Shown here one piece after another: positions 14,980-24,103 of a stretch of 64,000 bases of DNA. The notes under the pieces are model-generated. The model ran no database searches, was not told where the DNA came from, and worked only from the letters and a program-made list of their open reading frames with translations. Source of the stretch: an uncultured Sphingomonas sp. (GTDB lineage Bacteria > Pseudomonadota > Alphaproteobacteria > Sphingomonadales > Sphingomonadaceae); NCBI GenBank assembly GCA_913776255.1, contig CAJYLV010000029.1, positions 1-64,000 of the forward strand, in the 5' to 3' direction. Numbering within the stretch: position 1 is the first letter of the stretch; every line of letters starts with the position of its first letter. The position numbers and the translations under genes are program-made.

Positions 14980-17292
14980 TCACGCCGGCGTGCGTCCGAA
15001 CGACGGCGGGCGGTCGGCGGGTGCGCGTCCGAACGCCGGGTTTGGTGTCGCGCTCATCGTAAAGCGCAGCGTCCCGCCCTTCATCAGATCGGCATGCGCG
15101 ATCCAGCTCTTCGTCCACGGCCGTCCGTTCCACGTCACCGCGGTGACATAGGGCGTGGCGGCTGTGTTGCCGGGCGCTTCCACCACCAGCCTTTTGCCGC
15201 CGGGCAGCGCCAGCGTCGCGCGCTCGAACAGCGGCGAGCCGAAGACATAGACCGCCTCGACCGGGTCGACCGGGTAGAAGCCGAGCGACGACATCACGAA
15301 CCACGCGCTCATCTGCCCGCAATCGTCGTTGCCGATCACGCCATCGGGATCGTTCCTGTACATCTCGGTGAGCAGGCGGCGCACCATCCGCTGCGTCTTC
15401 CATGGCGCACCGACGAAGGCATAGAGATAGGCGACATGCTGGTCGGGCTCGTTGCCGTGCGCGTACTGGCCGACCAGGCCGCTGATGTCGGGCGGGGCGT
15501 TCTTGGGCAGCGTCGACGGGGCGGTGAACAGCGCGTCCAGCTTCGCCTCGAACTTCGCGTCGCCGCCGATGTGCGCGATCAGGCCGTAGACGTCATGCTG
15601 GTTGAGGAAGGTCGCCTGCCAGCCGTTCGCCTCGGTATAGTCGCGCCACCACGGCTTGGGCATGTGGCCGAGCTGGATCGGGTCGTACTCCTTCCACCAC
15701 GAGCCGTCCGCGAAGCGCGGGCGCGCGAAGCCGATCGAGGGGTCGATGACGTTGCGCCAATTGCCCGAGCGCTTGCGCAGGCGTTCCGCCTCGGCCCCGG
15801 CGCCCGCGACGCGCGCGAGCTTGGACGATGCCCAATCGTCATAGGCATATTCCTGCGTGCGGCTGACGCTCTCGAACCATTTGTCGGCCGGGACATAACC
15901 CTTGGCGTCGTACAGGTCGCGGCCCTTGCTGTTGTCGAGATCGGGGGCGCTGAAATCGAACGAGCGTTTGGCGATCGCGGGCCATGCCGCGGCATAATCG
16001 GCGGGGATGCCCTTGGCGTGCGCCTCGGCGAGCACCGACACGCCGTGCCAGCCCATCATCGTGCCGGTCTCGACCCCCTGCAGCGGCCAGACCAGCGGGC
16101 CGTAGGGGCTTTGCTGCGTCTGGCGGATCAGGTCGTCGACCAGCGACTTGGCGCGATCCGGCGCGACGATCGTCAGCAATGGGTGAAGCGCGCGATAGGT
16201 GTCCCACAGCGAATAGGTGGAATAGGCGCGCTGCCCGGCGGGGACGGTGTGGACCTGCCGGTCGAGCCCGACGTAGCGGCCGTCCACGTCGGAGAAGAGC
16301 GTCGGCGCGACCATCGTGTGATAAAGCGCGCTCGCCATGATCGTGCGCTGGTCGGCGGTGCCGCCCTCGACGGCGACCGCGCCCAGCGCCTCGGCCCAGC
16401 GGCGCGCGGCGGCGCGGCGGACGGCGTCGAAATCGCCGCGCGATGCCTCGGCCCTCAGGTTCGCGCGCGCGCCCGCGACGTCGACCGCGGAGATGCCGCA
16501 GCGGAGCACGACCGGCGCAGCACCGGCATCGTCATAGAACAGCACCGCCTTGACGCGCTTGCCCGCGACCCCCGTCGCGCCCTTCGGCTGTTCGGCGTCG
16601 TCGTCGCCGTAGAAGGCGATGCGGTCGGGGGCGCGCGACAGCTGCATCGCGAAATGGATGCGCCGCCCCTTGGCCCAGCGATGGATGCGGCGACTGCCGG
16701 TCAGCACGCCGTCGCGATCGACGTTGAGGCTGGCGTCGTCGATCAGCGGCTTGGCGTCGCTCTTGTCGTGGATCAGATGCGACAGGTCGACGAGGATGTG
16801 CCCGGCGCCCTTGGGGAAGGTGTAGCGATGCCACCCGGTCCGCTCGGTGACGGTCAGCTCGGCGCGTACCCCGCTTTCCAGCGCGACCCGGTAATAGCCG
16901 GGCTCGGCTTGTTCGTCCGAATAGCGCTGGCGATAGCCCGCGTCGGGATTGTCGAGCGGGCCGGGCAGCAACTGCACCGGCCCGCGCGTCGGCACGACCA
17001 GCACGTCGAGCATGTCGCCGATCCCGGTGCCCGACAGATGCGTGTGGCTGAACCCCATGATCGAGCTGTCGCCGTGATGGTAGCCCGAGCACGTGTCCCA
17101 GCGCTCGACATCGGTGTCGGGCGACAGCTGCACCATCCCGAACGGCAAGGTCGCGCCGGGATAGGTGTGGCCGTCGCCGCCGGTGCCGACGAACAGGTTC
17201 GGCGTGGCACGGCGCGGCGTGGCGGCGAAGGCGGGGAGCGGGGTGACCGCGACGGTGGCGGTGGTCGCGAGCAAGGCGCGGCGGGTGAGCAT
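14980..17292 (-). CDS. Alpha-mannosidase, GH92, exported
   Basis: A calcium-dependent exo-alpha-mannosidase family that trims mannose from N-glycans. The 770-residue length is normal. An RR-containing leader (MLTRRALLATTATVAVTPLPAFA) is followed by the GH92 N-terminal domain (NLFVGTGGDGHTYPGATLPFGMVQLSPDT, SGYHHGDSSIMGFSHTHLSGTG) and the helical catalytic domain (YSLWDTYRALHPLLT, MMGWHGV, GNEPDQHVAYLY, GNDDCGQMSAWFVMSSLGFYPVDP). The start at 17292 overlaps the GH125 stop (TGATG), so the two are coupled; the frame stays open into GH125, but only as antisense. Linkage preference (alpha-1,2/1,3/1,4) cannot be read from sequence. Confidence 0.93.
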   Translation of the reverse strand: MLTRRALLATTATVAVTPLPAFAATPRRATPNLFVGTGGDGHTYPGATLPFGMVQLSPDTDVERWDTCSGYHHGDSSIMGFSHTHLSGTGIGDMLDVLVVPTRGPVQLLPGPLDNPDAGYRQRYSDEQAEPGYYRVALESGVRAELTVTERTGWHRYTFPKGAGHILVDLSHLIHDKSDAKPLIDDASLNVDRDGVLTGSRRIHRWAKGRRIHFAMQLSRAPDRIAFYGDDDAEQPKGATGVAGKRVKAVLFYDDAGAAPVVLRCGISAVDVAGARANLRAEASRGDFDAVRRAAARRWAEALGAVAVEGGTADQRTIMASALYHTMVAPTLFSDVDGRYVGLDRQVHTVPAGQRAYSTYSLWDTYRALHPLLTIVAPDRAKSLVDDLIRQTQQSPYGPLVWPLQGVETGTMMGWHGVSVLAEAHAKGIPADYAAAWPAIAKRSFDFSAPDLDNSKGRDLYDAKGYVPADKWFESVSRTQEYAYDDWASSKLARVAGAGAEAERLRKRSGNWRNVIDPSIGFARPRFADGSWWKEYDPIQLGHMPKPWWRDYTEANGWQATFLNQHDVYGLIAHIGGDAKFEAKLDALFTAPSTLPKNAPPDISGLVGQYAHGNEPDQHVAYLYAFVGAPWKTQRMVRRLLTEMYRNDPDGVIGNDDCGQMSAWFVMSSLGFYPVDPVEAVYVFGSPLFERATLALPGGKRLVVEAPGNTAATPYVTAVTWNGRPWTKSWIAHADLMKGGTLRFTMSATPNPAFGRAPADRPPSFGRTPA

Positions 17293-18716
17293 CAAAGGGC
17301 TTCCTTGAGGATCGCAGGATGGGTGCGCGCGAGCCGCACGATCAATTCGCCGAACAGGCCGTTGGCCCAGGCGAACCAGTGGCGCGTCCATTTGGCGGGA
17401 TCGTTCATGTCGAAGGTCTCGTGCATGAAGCCAGTGCCCGCATCGGTGTCGCGCAGGGTCTTCAGGCAGGTGCGGATGACGCCGGCGTCGGTGGTGGAGA
17501 GCGCACGGACGATCAGCGACATCGGCCAGATCTGCCCCAGCCCGACGTGCGGCCCGCCGATCCCTTCGCCCGCCGTGCCGCGGAAGAAATAGGGATTGGC
17601 CTCGCTCCATGCCGCCGCCTCGGTCCGCCGCCACACGGCGTCGTCGGGCGCGACGCAGCCGAGATAGGCGAGCCCGGACAGCGACGGAACGTTGGCGTCG
17701 TCCATGAACAGCGCGTTGCCGAACCCGTCGACCTCGAACGCCCACACCTCGCGCCCGTCGCGCAGCCGCATCGTGCCCCATTGCTGGAGCGCGGCCTCGA
17801 CCTCGGCGGCAAGGGCGGTGGCGTCGCGGGCGAGCGCATCGTCGTGCGCGGCTTCGCTGGCGACGCGCGCCATCTCGCGCAGCGCGGTGACCGCGAACAG
17901 GTTGGACGGGATCAGGAACGGATATTGGCAGGCGTCGTCGGACGGGCGGAAGCCGGAAACGATCAGACCCACCGGGCGCATCGGATTGCCCCAGCCTTCG
18001 AGCGGCATCGTCTCGGTGTTGCGGTTCGAGCCGCGCAGGAAGCTGTACGGCCCACGCCCGTCCTTGCGCTGTTGCTCGCGGAAGGTGCGGACGCTCGCAC
18101 GCGCCGCCGCGGCCCAGGTCCGGTCGAACGGACGCGGGTCGCGCGTCGCCTGCCAATAGCCATGCGCGAGCCGCATCGGATAGCAGAGCGAGTCGATCTC
18201 CCATTTCCGCTCGGCGACGCCGGGCTTCATCTCGGTCTGGTCCTTGAGCGACCACGACAGGTCGGTCTTCGCCGCCGGGTCCTGCATGAAGGCGTTGGCA
18301 TAGGGGTCGATCAGGATCGAGCGCGCCTGTCGCGCGATCAGGCCACGGAACAGCTCGCCCAGCCGCGGATCGTCCCTGACCAGATGCAGGTACGGCGTGA
18401 CCTGCGCCGAACTGTCGCGCAGCCACAAGGCGTTGATGTCGCCGGTGATGACGAAGGCGTCGGGCTGGCCGTCGACGGTGCCCATCTTCACGGTGGTGTC
18501 GAGCGTGTTCGGATAGCAATTGCCGAACATCCAGCGCAGCTTGGGGTCGGCGATCTGCCGCGACACGCGCGCCAGCTCGCGCTCGACCGCCGGCGAGGTG
18601 AAGCGGCGGTCGGCGAGCGCGGGGCGCTTGCTGGCGAAATCCGGCGTCGCGCCAAGGGCGGGCGTCGCGGCGAGTGCGGCGCTGCCGGCGAGGAAGTGGC
18701 GGCGGGTGGGGGTCAT
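17292..18716 (-). CDS. Exo-alpha-1,6-mannosidase, GH125, exported
   Basis: GH125 enzymes cleave non-reducing alpha-1,6-mannose, the branch most GH92 enzymes leave. The 474-residue product has a Tat-type leader (TPTRRHFLAGSAALAA), the early WMFGNCYPNTLDTTV, the signature GDINALWLRDSSAQVTPYL, EIDSLCYPM, SGFRPSDDACQYPFLIPSN, and the late GHW-type FMHETFDMNDPAKWTRHWFAWANGLFGE segment. The start is set at 18716; the open frame extends to 18809 only by reading through a family A repeat, which yields an RAQRSNP-type artefact. It is coupled to GH92 by a one-base overlap. Confidence 0.92.
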   Translation of the reverse strand: MTPTRRHFLAGSAALAATPALGATPDFASKRPALADRRFTSPAVERELARVSRQIADPKLRWMFGNCYPNTLDTTVKMGTVDGQPDAFVITGDINALWLRDSSAQVTPYLHLVRDDPRLGELFRGLIARQARSILIDPYANAFMQDPAAKTDLSWSLKDQTEMKPGVAERKWEIDSLCYPMRLAHGYWQATRDPRPFDRTWAAAARASVRTFREQQRKDGRGPYSFLRGSNRNTETMPLEGWGNPMRPVGLIVSGFRPSDDACQYPFLIPSNLFAVTALREMARVASEAAHDDALARDATALAAEVEAALQQWGTMRLRDGREVWAFEVDGFGNALFMDDANVPSLSGLAYLGCVAPDDAVWRRTEAAAWSEANPYFFRGTAGEGIGGPHVGLGQIWPMSLIVRALSTTDAGVIRTCLKTLRDTDAGTGFMHETFDMNDPAKWTRHWFAWANGLFGELIVRLARTHPAILKEAL

Positions 18717-18736
18717 GCGGGGATTTCCGATCGTGC

Positions 18737-18814
18737 CGTCATTGCGAGCGAAGCGAAGCAATCCAGGGCGTCTCGCGCTGGGCTCTGGATTGCTTCGCTG
18801 CGCTCGCAATGACG
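18737..18814. repeat. Palindromic intergenic repeat, family A
   Basis: The best-conserved copy in the window: the left arm begins CGTCATTGCGAGCG and the right arm ends CGCTCGCAATGACG, about 78 bases in all. It lies upstream of the GH125 gene, between it and the GH3 gene. Confidence 0.85.
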
Positions 18815-18852
18815 AAGTAGATGAGACGGACCGGCGCTCTTTCCATCAGCGC

Positions 18853-18954
18853 CACCCCGGCGAAGGCCGGGGTCCAGTTGGGAAGGTCGTTGTAAAGAAG
18901 CGCTGCGCGTCGTCATCGGCGTCCCGAAGCTGGACCCCGGCCTCCGCCGGGGTG
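18853..18954. repeat. Palindromic intergenic repeat, family C
   Basis: CACCCCGGCGAAGGCCGGGG on the left and CCCCGGCCTCCGCCGGGGTG on the right, about 102 bases including the centre. Together with the family A copy it fills most of the 267-base gap between GH3 and GH125, separating two otherwise overlapping gene blocks. Confidence 0.85.
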
Positions 18955-18983
18955 ACGGGTAGGAGTTGGGGCGATCGGTGCGC

Positions 18984-21506
18984 TCACTTCGGCAGATCCA
19001 CGTCCGCCCCGGTCACGGCGAAGTCGGTCCACGCGCCCGCCGCATTCCCCGGCTGGCCGCCGCCGACCCACAGGCGATAGGCGCCGGGCACGATGTGCCG
19101 TCGCCCGTCGCGCTCGACGACGCTCATCATCCGCGGGTCGATCGTGAAGCGGGCGGTGGCGCTCTTGCCCGCGCGCAACGGTACGCGCTGGAAGCCGACC
19201 AGCTGGCGTTGCAGCACCGGTGCGGTCATCCCGCCGCCGTCGACGCGCGGCGGGACCAGATAGGCCTGCACCACCTCCTCGCCGTCGCGACGACCGGCGT
19301 TGGTGACGCGCGCGGTGACGGTCAGCGGCTGCCCGCTCGTCACGCTCGGCGGCCCCGCCACGCGATCATAGGCGTAGGACGTGTACGACAGACCGTGTCC
19401 GAACCCCCACAAGGGCGTGCCGGTGAAATAGCGATAGGTACGCCCCTTCATCCCGTAATCGACGAAGGCGGGCAGATCGGTGGTCGACTTGTAGAAGGTG
19501 ACCGGCAATCGCCCCGATGGGTTGGCCGCACCGGTCAGCACGTCGGCGAGCGCGGTGCCGCCCGCCTCGCCCGGATACCAGAGCGCGAGCACCGCATCGG
19601 CCATCGTCGGGTCGACCGCGACCGCGCTGCCGCTCGCCAGCACCAGCACGACCGGCTTGCCGGTCGCCTTGAGCGCGGCCAGCAGGCGTTGCTGCGCGAA
19701 CGGCAGCGCGATGTCGCTGCGATCGCCGCCGATGAAGCCGGGTACCTGCACCTGCAACGCCTCGCCCTCCAGATCGGGGGACAGGCCGCCGACCATCACC
19801 ACCACGTCGGACGCCTGCGCCGCTTTGACCGCCTCGGCGACCAACGGTTCTTCGGGCGGAAGCCACAGCAGGCGGAACGTCTCGTCCGGGCTGCTGTGGT
19901 CGAGCGTCAGGTCGAACGGCTGCGGCTGGCCGTCGCTGTCCCACGCGATCTCGACGCGGCCCTTGGCGATCGCGCCCTGATGGAGCACGCGTCCGCCGAC
20001 CGACAGCGTCGCGGTGTCGTGCGTCCGGCAATCCTTCCAGCATTGCGCCTGATCGAGCACCAGCCGGTACGCGCCCGGCCCCGGCGGGGTCAGCGTGCCG
20101 GTCCAGCGCGCGACATAGCCCTGCACCGGCAAACCGGGGGCAGGGGGCACGCGCGTCAGGTCGAGGTCGATGTGGCGCTCGGCGCGTTTCAGCACCTCGC
20201 GTCCGTCGACGCTGTAGCTGGCGGTCAGGTCCTTGAGCGCGGTTTCCGGGAGCACGACCGGCGCGCCGTCGGCCAGCACCGCGCCCTGCGCATAGGCGAC
20301 GGTCGCGAACCGCTGCCGCAGACCTTCCAGCGGGGTGACCGGCTTGACCGCGGTTCCGTGATAATTGCCCTGCAAGACGCCGAGATCGTCGGCGTTCGCG
20401 CCGATCACCGCCAGCCTGGTGGTCGGTGCGAGCGGCAGCCGCTGGCCGTTGTTCTGGAGCAGCACGATTGCCTTGCGCGCCGCTTCCAGCGCGAGCGCGC
20501 GGTCGGCTGGCGTGTTGATCGCGTCGGGCTTGATGCTCGCCCACGGACTGGTCGCGCCGAATGCGATCCCGAGCCGGCGCCGCGCGTCGAGCGAGCGGTG
20601 GAGCGCGGTGTCGACCTCCGCGACGCTGACCAGCCCGCGCTCGACCGCTTCGGGCAGCGCCGAATAGGTGTTGCCGCAATTCAGGTCGTTGCCGCCCTTG
20701 ACCGCGGCCGCTGCCGCCGCCGCGGCGTCGAGCCGGTAATGGTGGAACATGTGGATGTTCGCGACCGCGTCGCAGTCCGAGACGGTGAAGCCCGTGAATC
20801 CCCAGTCGCGCCGCACGCGATCGTTGAGCAACGTGCCCGACGCGCAGGCCGGGGTGCCGTGGATCGAATTATACGCACACATCAGCGACTGCGCCTTGCC
20901 CTCGGTCACCGCCATGCGGAACGCAGGGAGATAGGTCGCCTCGAGATCCTGCGGGCTGGGATCGACGTCGAAGCCGTCGCGCCCGGCCTCGGGACCGCTG
21001 TGAACCGCGAGATGCTTGGGCGTCGCGATCACCTTGGGGTGGAGCGGGTCCGGTCCTTGCAGCCCGGTGACGAACGCCACCCCCAGCTTGCCGGTGAGAT
21101 AGGGGTCCTCGCCGTAGGTCTCCTGCCCACGCCCCCAGCGCGGATCGCGGAAGATGTTGATGTTGGGCGACCAGATCGTCAGCCCTTCATAGATGCGGCG
21201 GTCGGCGCCGACGGCTTTGGCGTTGAACTTGGCGCGCGCCTCGGTGGCGACGACATCGCCGATCTTGTGGACCAGCGTGGTGTCCCAGGTTGCCGCCATC
21301 CCGATCGCCTGCGGGAAGACCGTGGCATGGCCGTTGCGCGCGAGCCCGTGCAGCCCTTCGTTCCACCAATCGTAGGCGGGAAGCCCGGCCTTGGCGTTGG
21401 CCGGCGCGGTGCTTTGCAGCTGGTCCGCTTTCTCCTCAATCGTCATCGTCGCGATCGTCGTCGCGACTGGGTCGGCGGCGGCACTCGCCAATAGCAGCCA
21501 GATCAT
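18984..21506 (-). CDS. Glycoside hydrolase family 3, beta-xylosidase/glucosidase type
   Basis: An 840-residue GH3 exo-glycosidase. The order is: short signal (MIWLLLASAAA), GH3 barrel (YDWWNEGLHGLARNGHATVFPQAIGMAATWD, RDPRWGRGQETYGEDPYL, TPKHLAVHSGPE, TVSDCDAVANI with the nucleophile Asp), C-terminal sandwich split by a PA14-like insert (about 410-560), then a fibronectin III-like end (VRVTNAGRRDGEEVVQAYL type). SDCDAV and KHLAVHSGPE are typical of GH3 members with beta-xylosidase activity. Beside GH2, GH20 and GH29 it is a candidate for the beta-1,2-xylose of plant N-glycan cores; a glucosidase role is not excluded. The start overlaps the GH2 stop (ATGA). Confidence 0.92.
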   Translation of the reverse strand: MIWLLLASAAADPVATTIATMTIEEKADQLQSTAPANAKAGLPAYDWWNEGLHGLARNGHATVFPQAIGMAATWDTTLVHKIGDVVATEARAKFNAKAVGADRRIYEGLTIWSPNINIFRDPRWGRGQETYGEDPYLTGKLGVAFVTGLQGPDPLHPKVIATPKHLAVHSGPEAGRDGFDVDPSPQDLEATYLPAFRMAVTEGKAQSLMCAYNSIHGTPACASGTLLNDRVRRDWGFTGFTVSDCDAVANIHMFHHYRLDAAAAAAAAVKGGNDLNCGNTYSALPEAVERGLVSVAEVDTALHRSLDARRRLGIAFGATSPWASIKPDAINTPADRALALEAARKAIVLLQNNGQRLPLAPTTRLAVIGANADDLGVLQGNYHGTAVKPVTPLEGLRQRFATVAYAQGAVLADGAPVVLPETALKDLTASYSVDGREVLKRAERHIDLDLTRVPPAPGLPVQGYVARWTGTLTPPGPGAYRLVLDQAQCWKDCRTHDTATLSVGGRVLHQGAIAKGRVEIAWDSDGQPQPFDLTLDHSSPDETFRLLWLPPEEPLVAEAVKAAQASDVVVMVGGLSPDLEGEALQVQVPGFIGGDRSDIALPFAQQRLLAALKATGKPVVLVLASGSAVAVDPTMADAVLALWYPGEAGGTALADVLTGAANPSGRLPVTFYKSTTDLPAFVDYGMKGRTYRYFTGTPLWGFGHGLSYTSYAYDRVAGPPSVTSGQPLTVTARVTNAGRRDGEEVVQAYLVPPRVDGGGMTAPVLQRQLVGFQRVPLRAGKSATARFTIDPRMMSVVERDGRRHIVPGAYRLWVGGGQPGNAAGAWTDFAVTGADVDLPK

Positions 21507-24103
21507 GGGCGTCCTCCCAGCGAGCGCAGCGTCAGCGCGCGCGTCAATTGTGCAGGCGTGGCGGTGGATTCCACGCGGATCGTCCGGCTTTCGCCGGGCA
21601 GCAGGTCGAAGCCGTCGTCGGACGGCTGCGCGGGCGTCGCGCCGAAATCGAGCATCACCGCGCGCGCGAGCCGGGTGGCGGTGATCGTCAACGTCCGCCC
21701 CTCCCAGCGCGCCGACAGCCCCGGATCGGGCCAGTGGATGTCCTTCGGCAAGGCCCGCTCGACGAGGCGGCGATGCAGTAACCGGTCGCCGGCATAGAGT
21801 TCGGCGACGCCATAGCTGTCGGCAGCGGCGACCGTGCCGAACAGCGCGGCGTCCGGCACCGACGCGACGTCGGTGGCCGCCAGCGGCGCGAGCGTCACGT
21901 AACCGCCGCGTTCGCCCAGCATCCGCCCGGCCATATCGAAGCCGCGCACGCGCCAGTGCGCCGCGACCGGCGCCGTCGCGTCCGAGACGAGCGCGACGCG
22001 GGTCGCTGAATCCTTGTGCTCGGTGACGATCACCTGATCGGCGAAGAACCGCCGCGCGGCATAGTGGAGCAGCTTCCAGCGCCCGTCATAGTCGATGCTC
22101 GACCACGAGATCGCCGGCCAGGTGTCGTTCAACTGCCAGTAGAGCGACCCCATCGTGACCGGGCGGCAGGCGCGATGGTGCAGCGCCGCCAGCTCGATCG
22201 CCTGCGCCTGATTGACCTGCGTGAGATAGACGTAGTCCGCCAGCCCCTTCGGTTCGCCGAGCCGCTCGCGGATGTAGAACAGCAGCCGATCGTTGCCCGC
22301 CCCACCCAGGAACTTCTGGTGCGCCTTCATCACCGCATCGGTCGGCATCACGTCGAGCGAGCCCGCGAAGCCCTTGATCGTCGCGAGATCGGGCATCGCC
22401 TGAAAGCCATATTCGGACATGAAGCGCGGGCAGGAATTCAGGTAATTGCCGACCGGCTTCGACCCCGACCAGACGTCCCAGAAATGGCGGTCGCCCGCCG
22501 CGTCGGTATCCACCGGGCCTTCGTAATCGGTCGAGGGTGAACCCGGCCAGTACGGCACCGCCGGATCGAAATCACGCACCGCCTGCCGCAGCACGCGGTC
22601 GAAAAGCACCGCCATGCCGGTGCCGATCCGCTCCTGCTCGTCCGCGCCGACTTCTTCCTTGAACGCCTTGCGATCCGACCAGTTCTCCCAGCCCGAAAGC
22701 ACCTCGTTGCCGCCCGCCCACAAGACGATCGAGGGGTGGCCGGCGACGCGCGCGACCTGCTGCTCGGCCTCGATCCGGACGTTCTCGCGGAACGCCGCGT
22801 CGGGCGGGGTCACCGCGCCGCCGAACATGAAGTCGGACCAGATCATCAGCCCGAGTTCGTCGGCGGCGTCGAAGAACGCATCGGGCAGGTAATAGCCACC
22901 GCCCCAGATGCGGATCATGTTCATGTTGACCGACTTCGCATCGGCGAGCAGCCCGCGCATCTTCTCGGGCGTCACGCGCGCCGGAAAATTGTCGAACGGG
23001 ATCAGGTTCGCGCCCTTGGCGAAGATCGGCGTGCCGTTGACCTTGAACCCGAACGCGCCCCGATCCTGACCATCGCCGGCGCGGATCAGCTCGACGGTGC
23101 GCAGCCCGATGCGGCGTTCTTTCCGGTCGCTCTCCGCGCCGTCCGCGATCAGCGTGCCCGCCACCCGGTAGAGCGGCTGCGCGCCATAGCCGACCGGCTG
23201 CCAGCGCTGCGGCTGCGCGATCGTCAGCGGCACAGTGACGCGATTGTCGCCCGCGGCCAGCGTGACCTGCTGCTCGGCGGTGACGGTCTTGCCATCCGGC
23301 CCGGTGATCGTCGCGCGGACCAGCGCCGGTCCGCTGCGATCGGCGACCACGTCGAACTTGGCGTCGAGCCGCGCTTCGGCATCGTTCAGCGCGACCTGCT
23401 CGACGCGCAGCTGCGCCAGCCGCGCATCGTCCCACGCCTCCAGCCGCATCGGCTGCGTCGGGCCGATGTTGATGATCCGCGGTCCCCAGTCCCAGCTCCA
23501 GTCGTATTTGGGCTTGCGAATATAGGGCGAGGTCTGCTTGCCGACCGGCTCGTCGCCGAACGCCGATTCATATTCGCCGGGCAGCGGATGCGGATCGGCC
23601 AGCACCTTCGGCTGCATCGTCCGGATCGGCGAGGCGAAGGTGAGGGTGATCGTATTTTCACCCGGCTTCAGGAATCGCTTGGCGTCGACGCGCCATTGCC
23701 GGTGCGCATTGTCGGTGCTCAGCACCGGCTGGCCATTGACCGAAACGGTCGCGAACGTGTCGAGCGCGTCGAAGACGAGGTCGAGATGGTCGCGCGCGAG
23801 CTGCGCCGCGCCCAATCGGAGCGTGCGTTGATATTGCCAGCCGGTCAGCCCGGCCCATTGGATCGCCGCTTCGTTGATGCCCTTGAACGGGTCGGGCACC
23901 TGTCCGGTCGCGATCAGCGCCTGTTGCACGCTGCCGGGCACCGTCGCCGCGAACCATCTGGCGGCGCGCGGATGCGCCTTTGCCGCCGCGGCATCCTGCG
24001 GGTCGATGCGGACCTGCCAATCCTGATCGAGCGGGGTCACTGTCTTCGGTGCCGCGACCGCCGCCGTCGAGGCGAGCAGCAACGGCGCGGCGAGCCACCG
24101 CAT
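21503..24103 (-). CDS. Beta-mannosidase, GH2, exported
   Basis: Cleaves the single beta-1,4-mannose that joins the mannose branches to chitobiose in N-glycans. The 866-residue product has a signal peptide (MRWLAAPLLLASTAAVAA), a jelly-roll N domain (VPGSVQQALIATGQVPDPFKG...), an Ig-like domain with KPKYDWSWDWGPRI typical of beta-mannosidases, and a barrel carrying IRIWGGGYY, acid/base Glu in LWAGGNE and nucleophile Glu in FMSEYGFQA. MGSLYWQLNDTWPAISWSSIDYDGRWK is the mannosidase hallmark. Its start overlaps the GH20 stop (TGATG) and its stop overlaps GH3, making a three-gene coupled unit. Confidence 0.94.
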   Translation of the reverse strand: MRWLAAPLLLASTAAVAAPKTVTPLDQDWQVRIDPQDAAAAKAHPRAARWFAATVPGSVQQALIATGQVPDPFKGINEAAIQWAGLTGWQYQRTLRLGAAQLARDHLDLVFDALDTFATVSVNGQPVLSTDNAHRQWRVDAKRFLKPGENTITLTFASPIRTMQPKVLADPHPLPGEYESAFGDEPVGKQTSPYIRKPKYDWSWDWGPRIINIGPTQPMRLEAWDDARLAQLRVEQVALNDAEARLDAKFDVVADRSGPALVRATITGPDGKTVTAEQQVTLAAGDNRVTVPLTIAQPQRWQPVGYGAQPLYRVAGTLIADGAESDRKERRIGLRTVELIRAGDGQDRGAFGFKVNGTPIFAKGANLIPFDNFPARVTPEKMRGLLADAKSVNMNMIRIWGGGYYLPDAFFDAADELGLMIWSDFMFGGAVTPPDAAFRENVRIEAEQQVARVAGHPSIVLWAGGNEVLSGWENWSDRKAFKEEVGADEQERIGTGMAVLFDRVLRQAVRDFDPAVPYWPGSPSTDYEGPVDTDAAGDRHFWDVWSGSKPVGNYLNSCPRFMSEYGFQAMPDLATIKGFAGSLDVMPTDAVMKAHQKFLGGAGNDRLLFYIRERLGEPKGLADYVYLTQVNQAQAIELAALHHRACRPVTMGSLYWQLNDTWPAISWSSIDYDGRWKLLHYAARRFFADQVIVTEHKDSATRVALVSDATAPVAAHWRVRGFDMAGRMLGERGGYVTLAPLAATDVASVPDAALFGTVAAADSYGVAELYAGDRLLHRRLVERALPKDIHWPDPGLSARWEGRTLTITATRLARAVMLDFGATPAQPSDDGFDLLPGESRTIRVESTATPAQLTRALTLRSLGGRP

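Noticed and set aside
14980..18519. A 1179-residue minus-strand frame
   Set aside because: It is the GH92 gene plus an out-of-frame run through GH125; the GH92 signal peptide marks the real start at 17292.
17292..18809. N-terminal extension of the GH125 protein to 18809
   Set aside because: The extra residues come from translating a family A palindromic repeat; the Tat leader begins at 18716.
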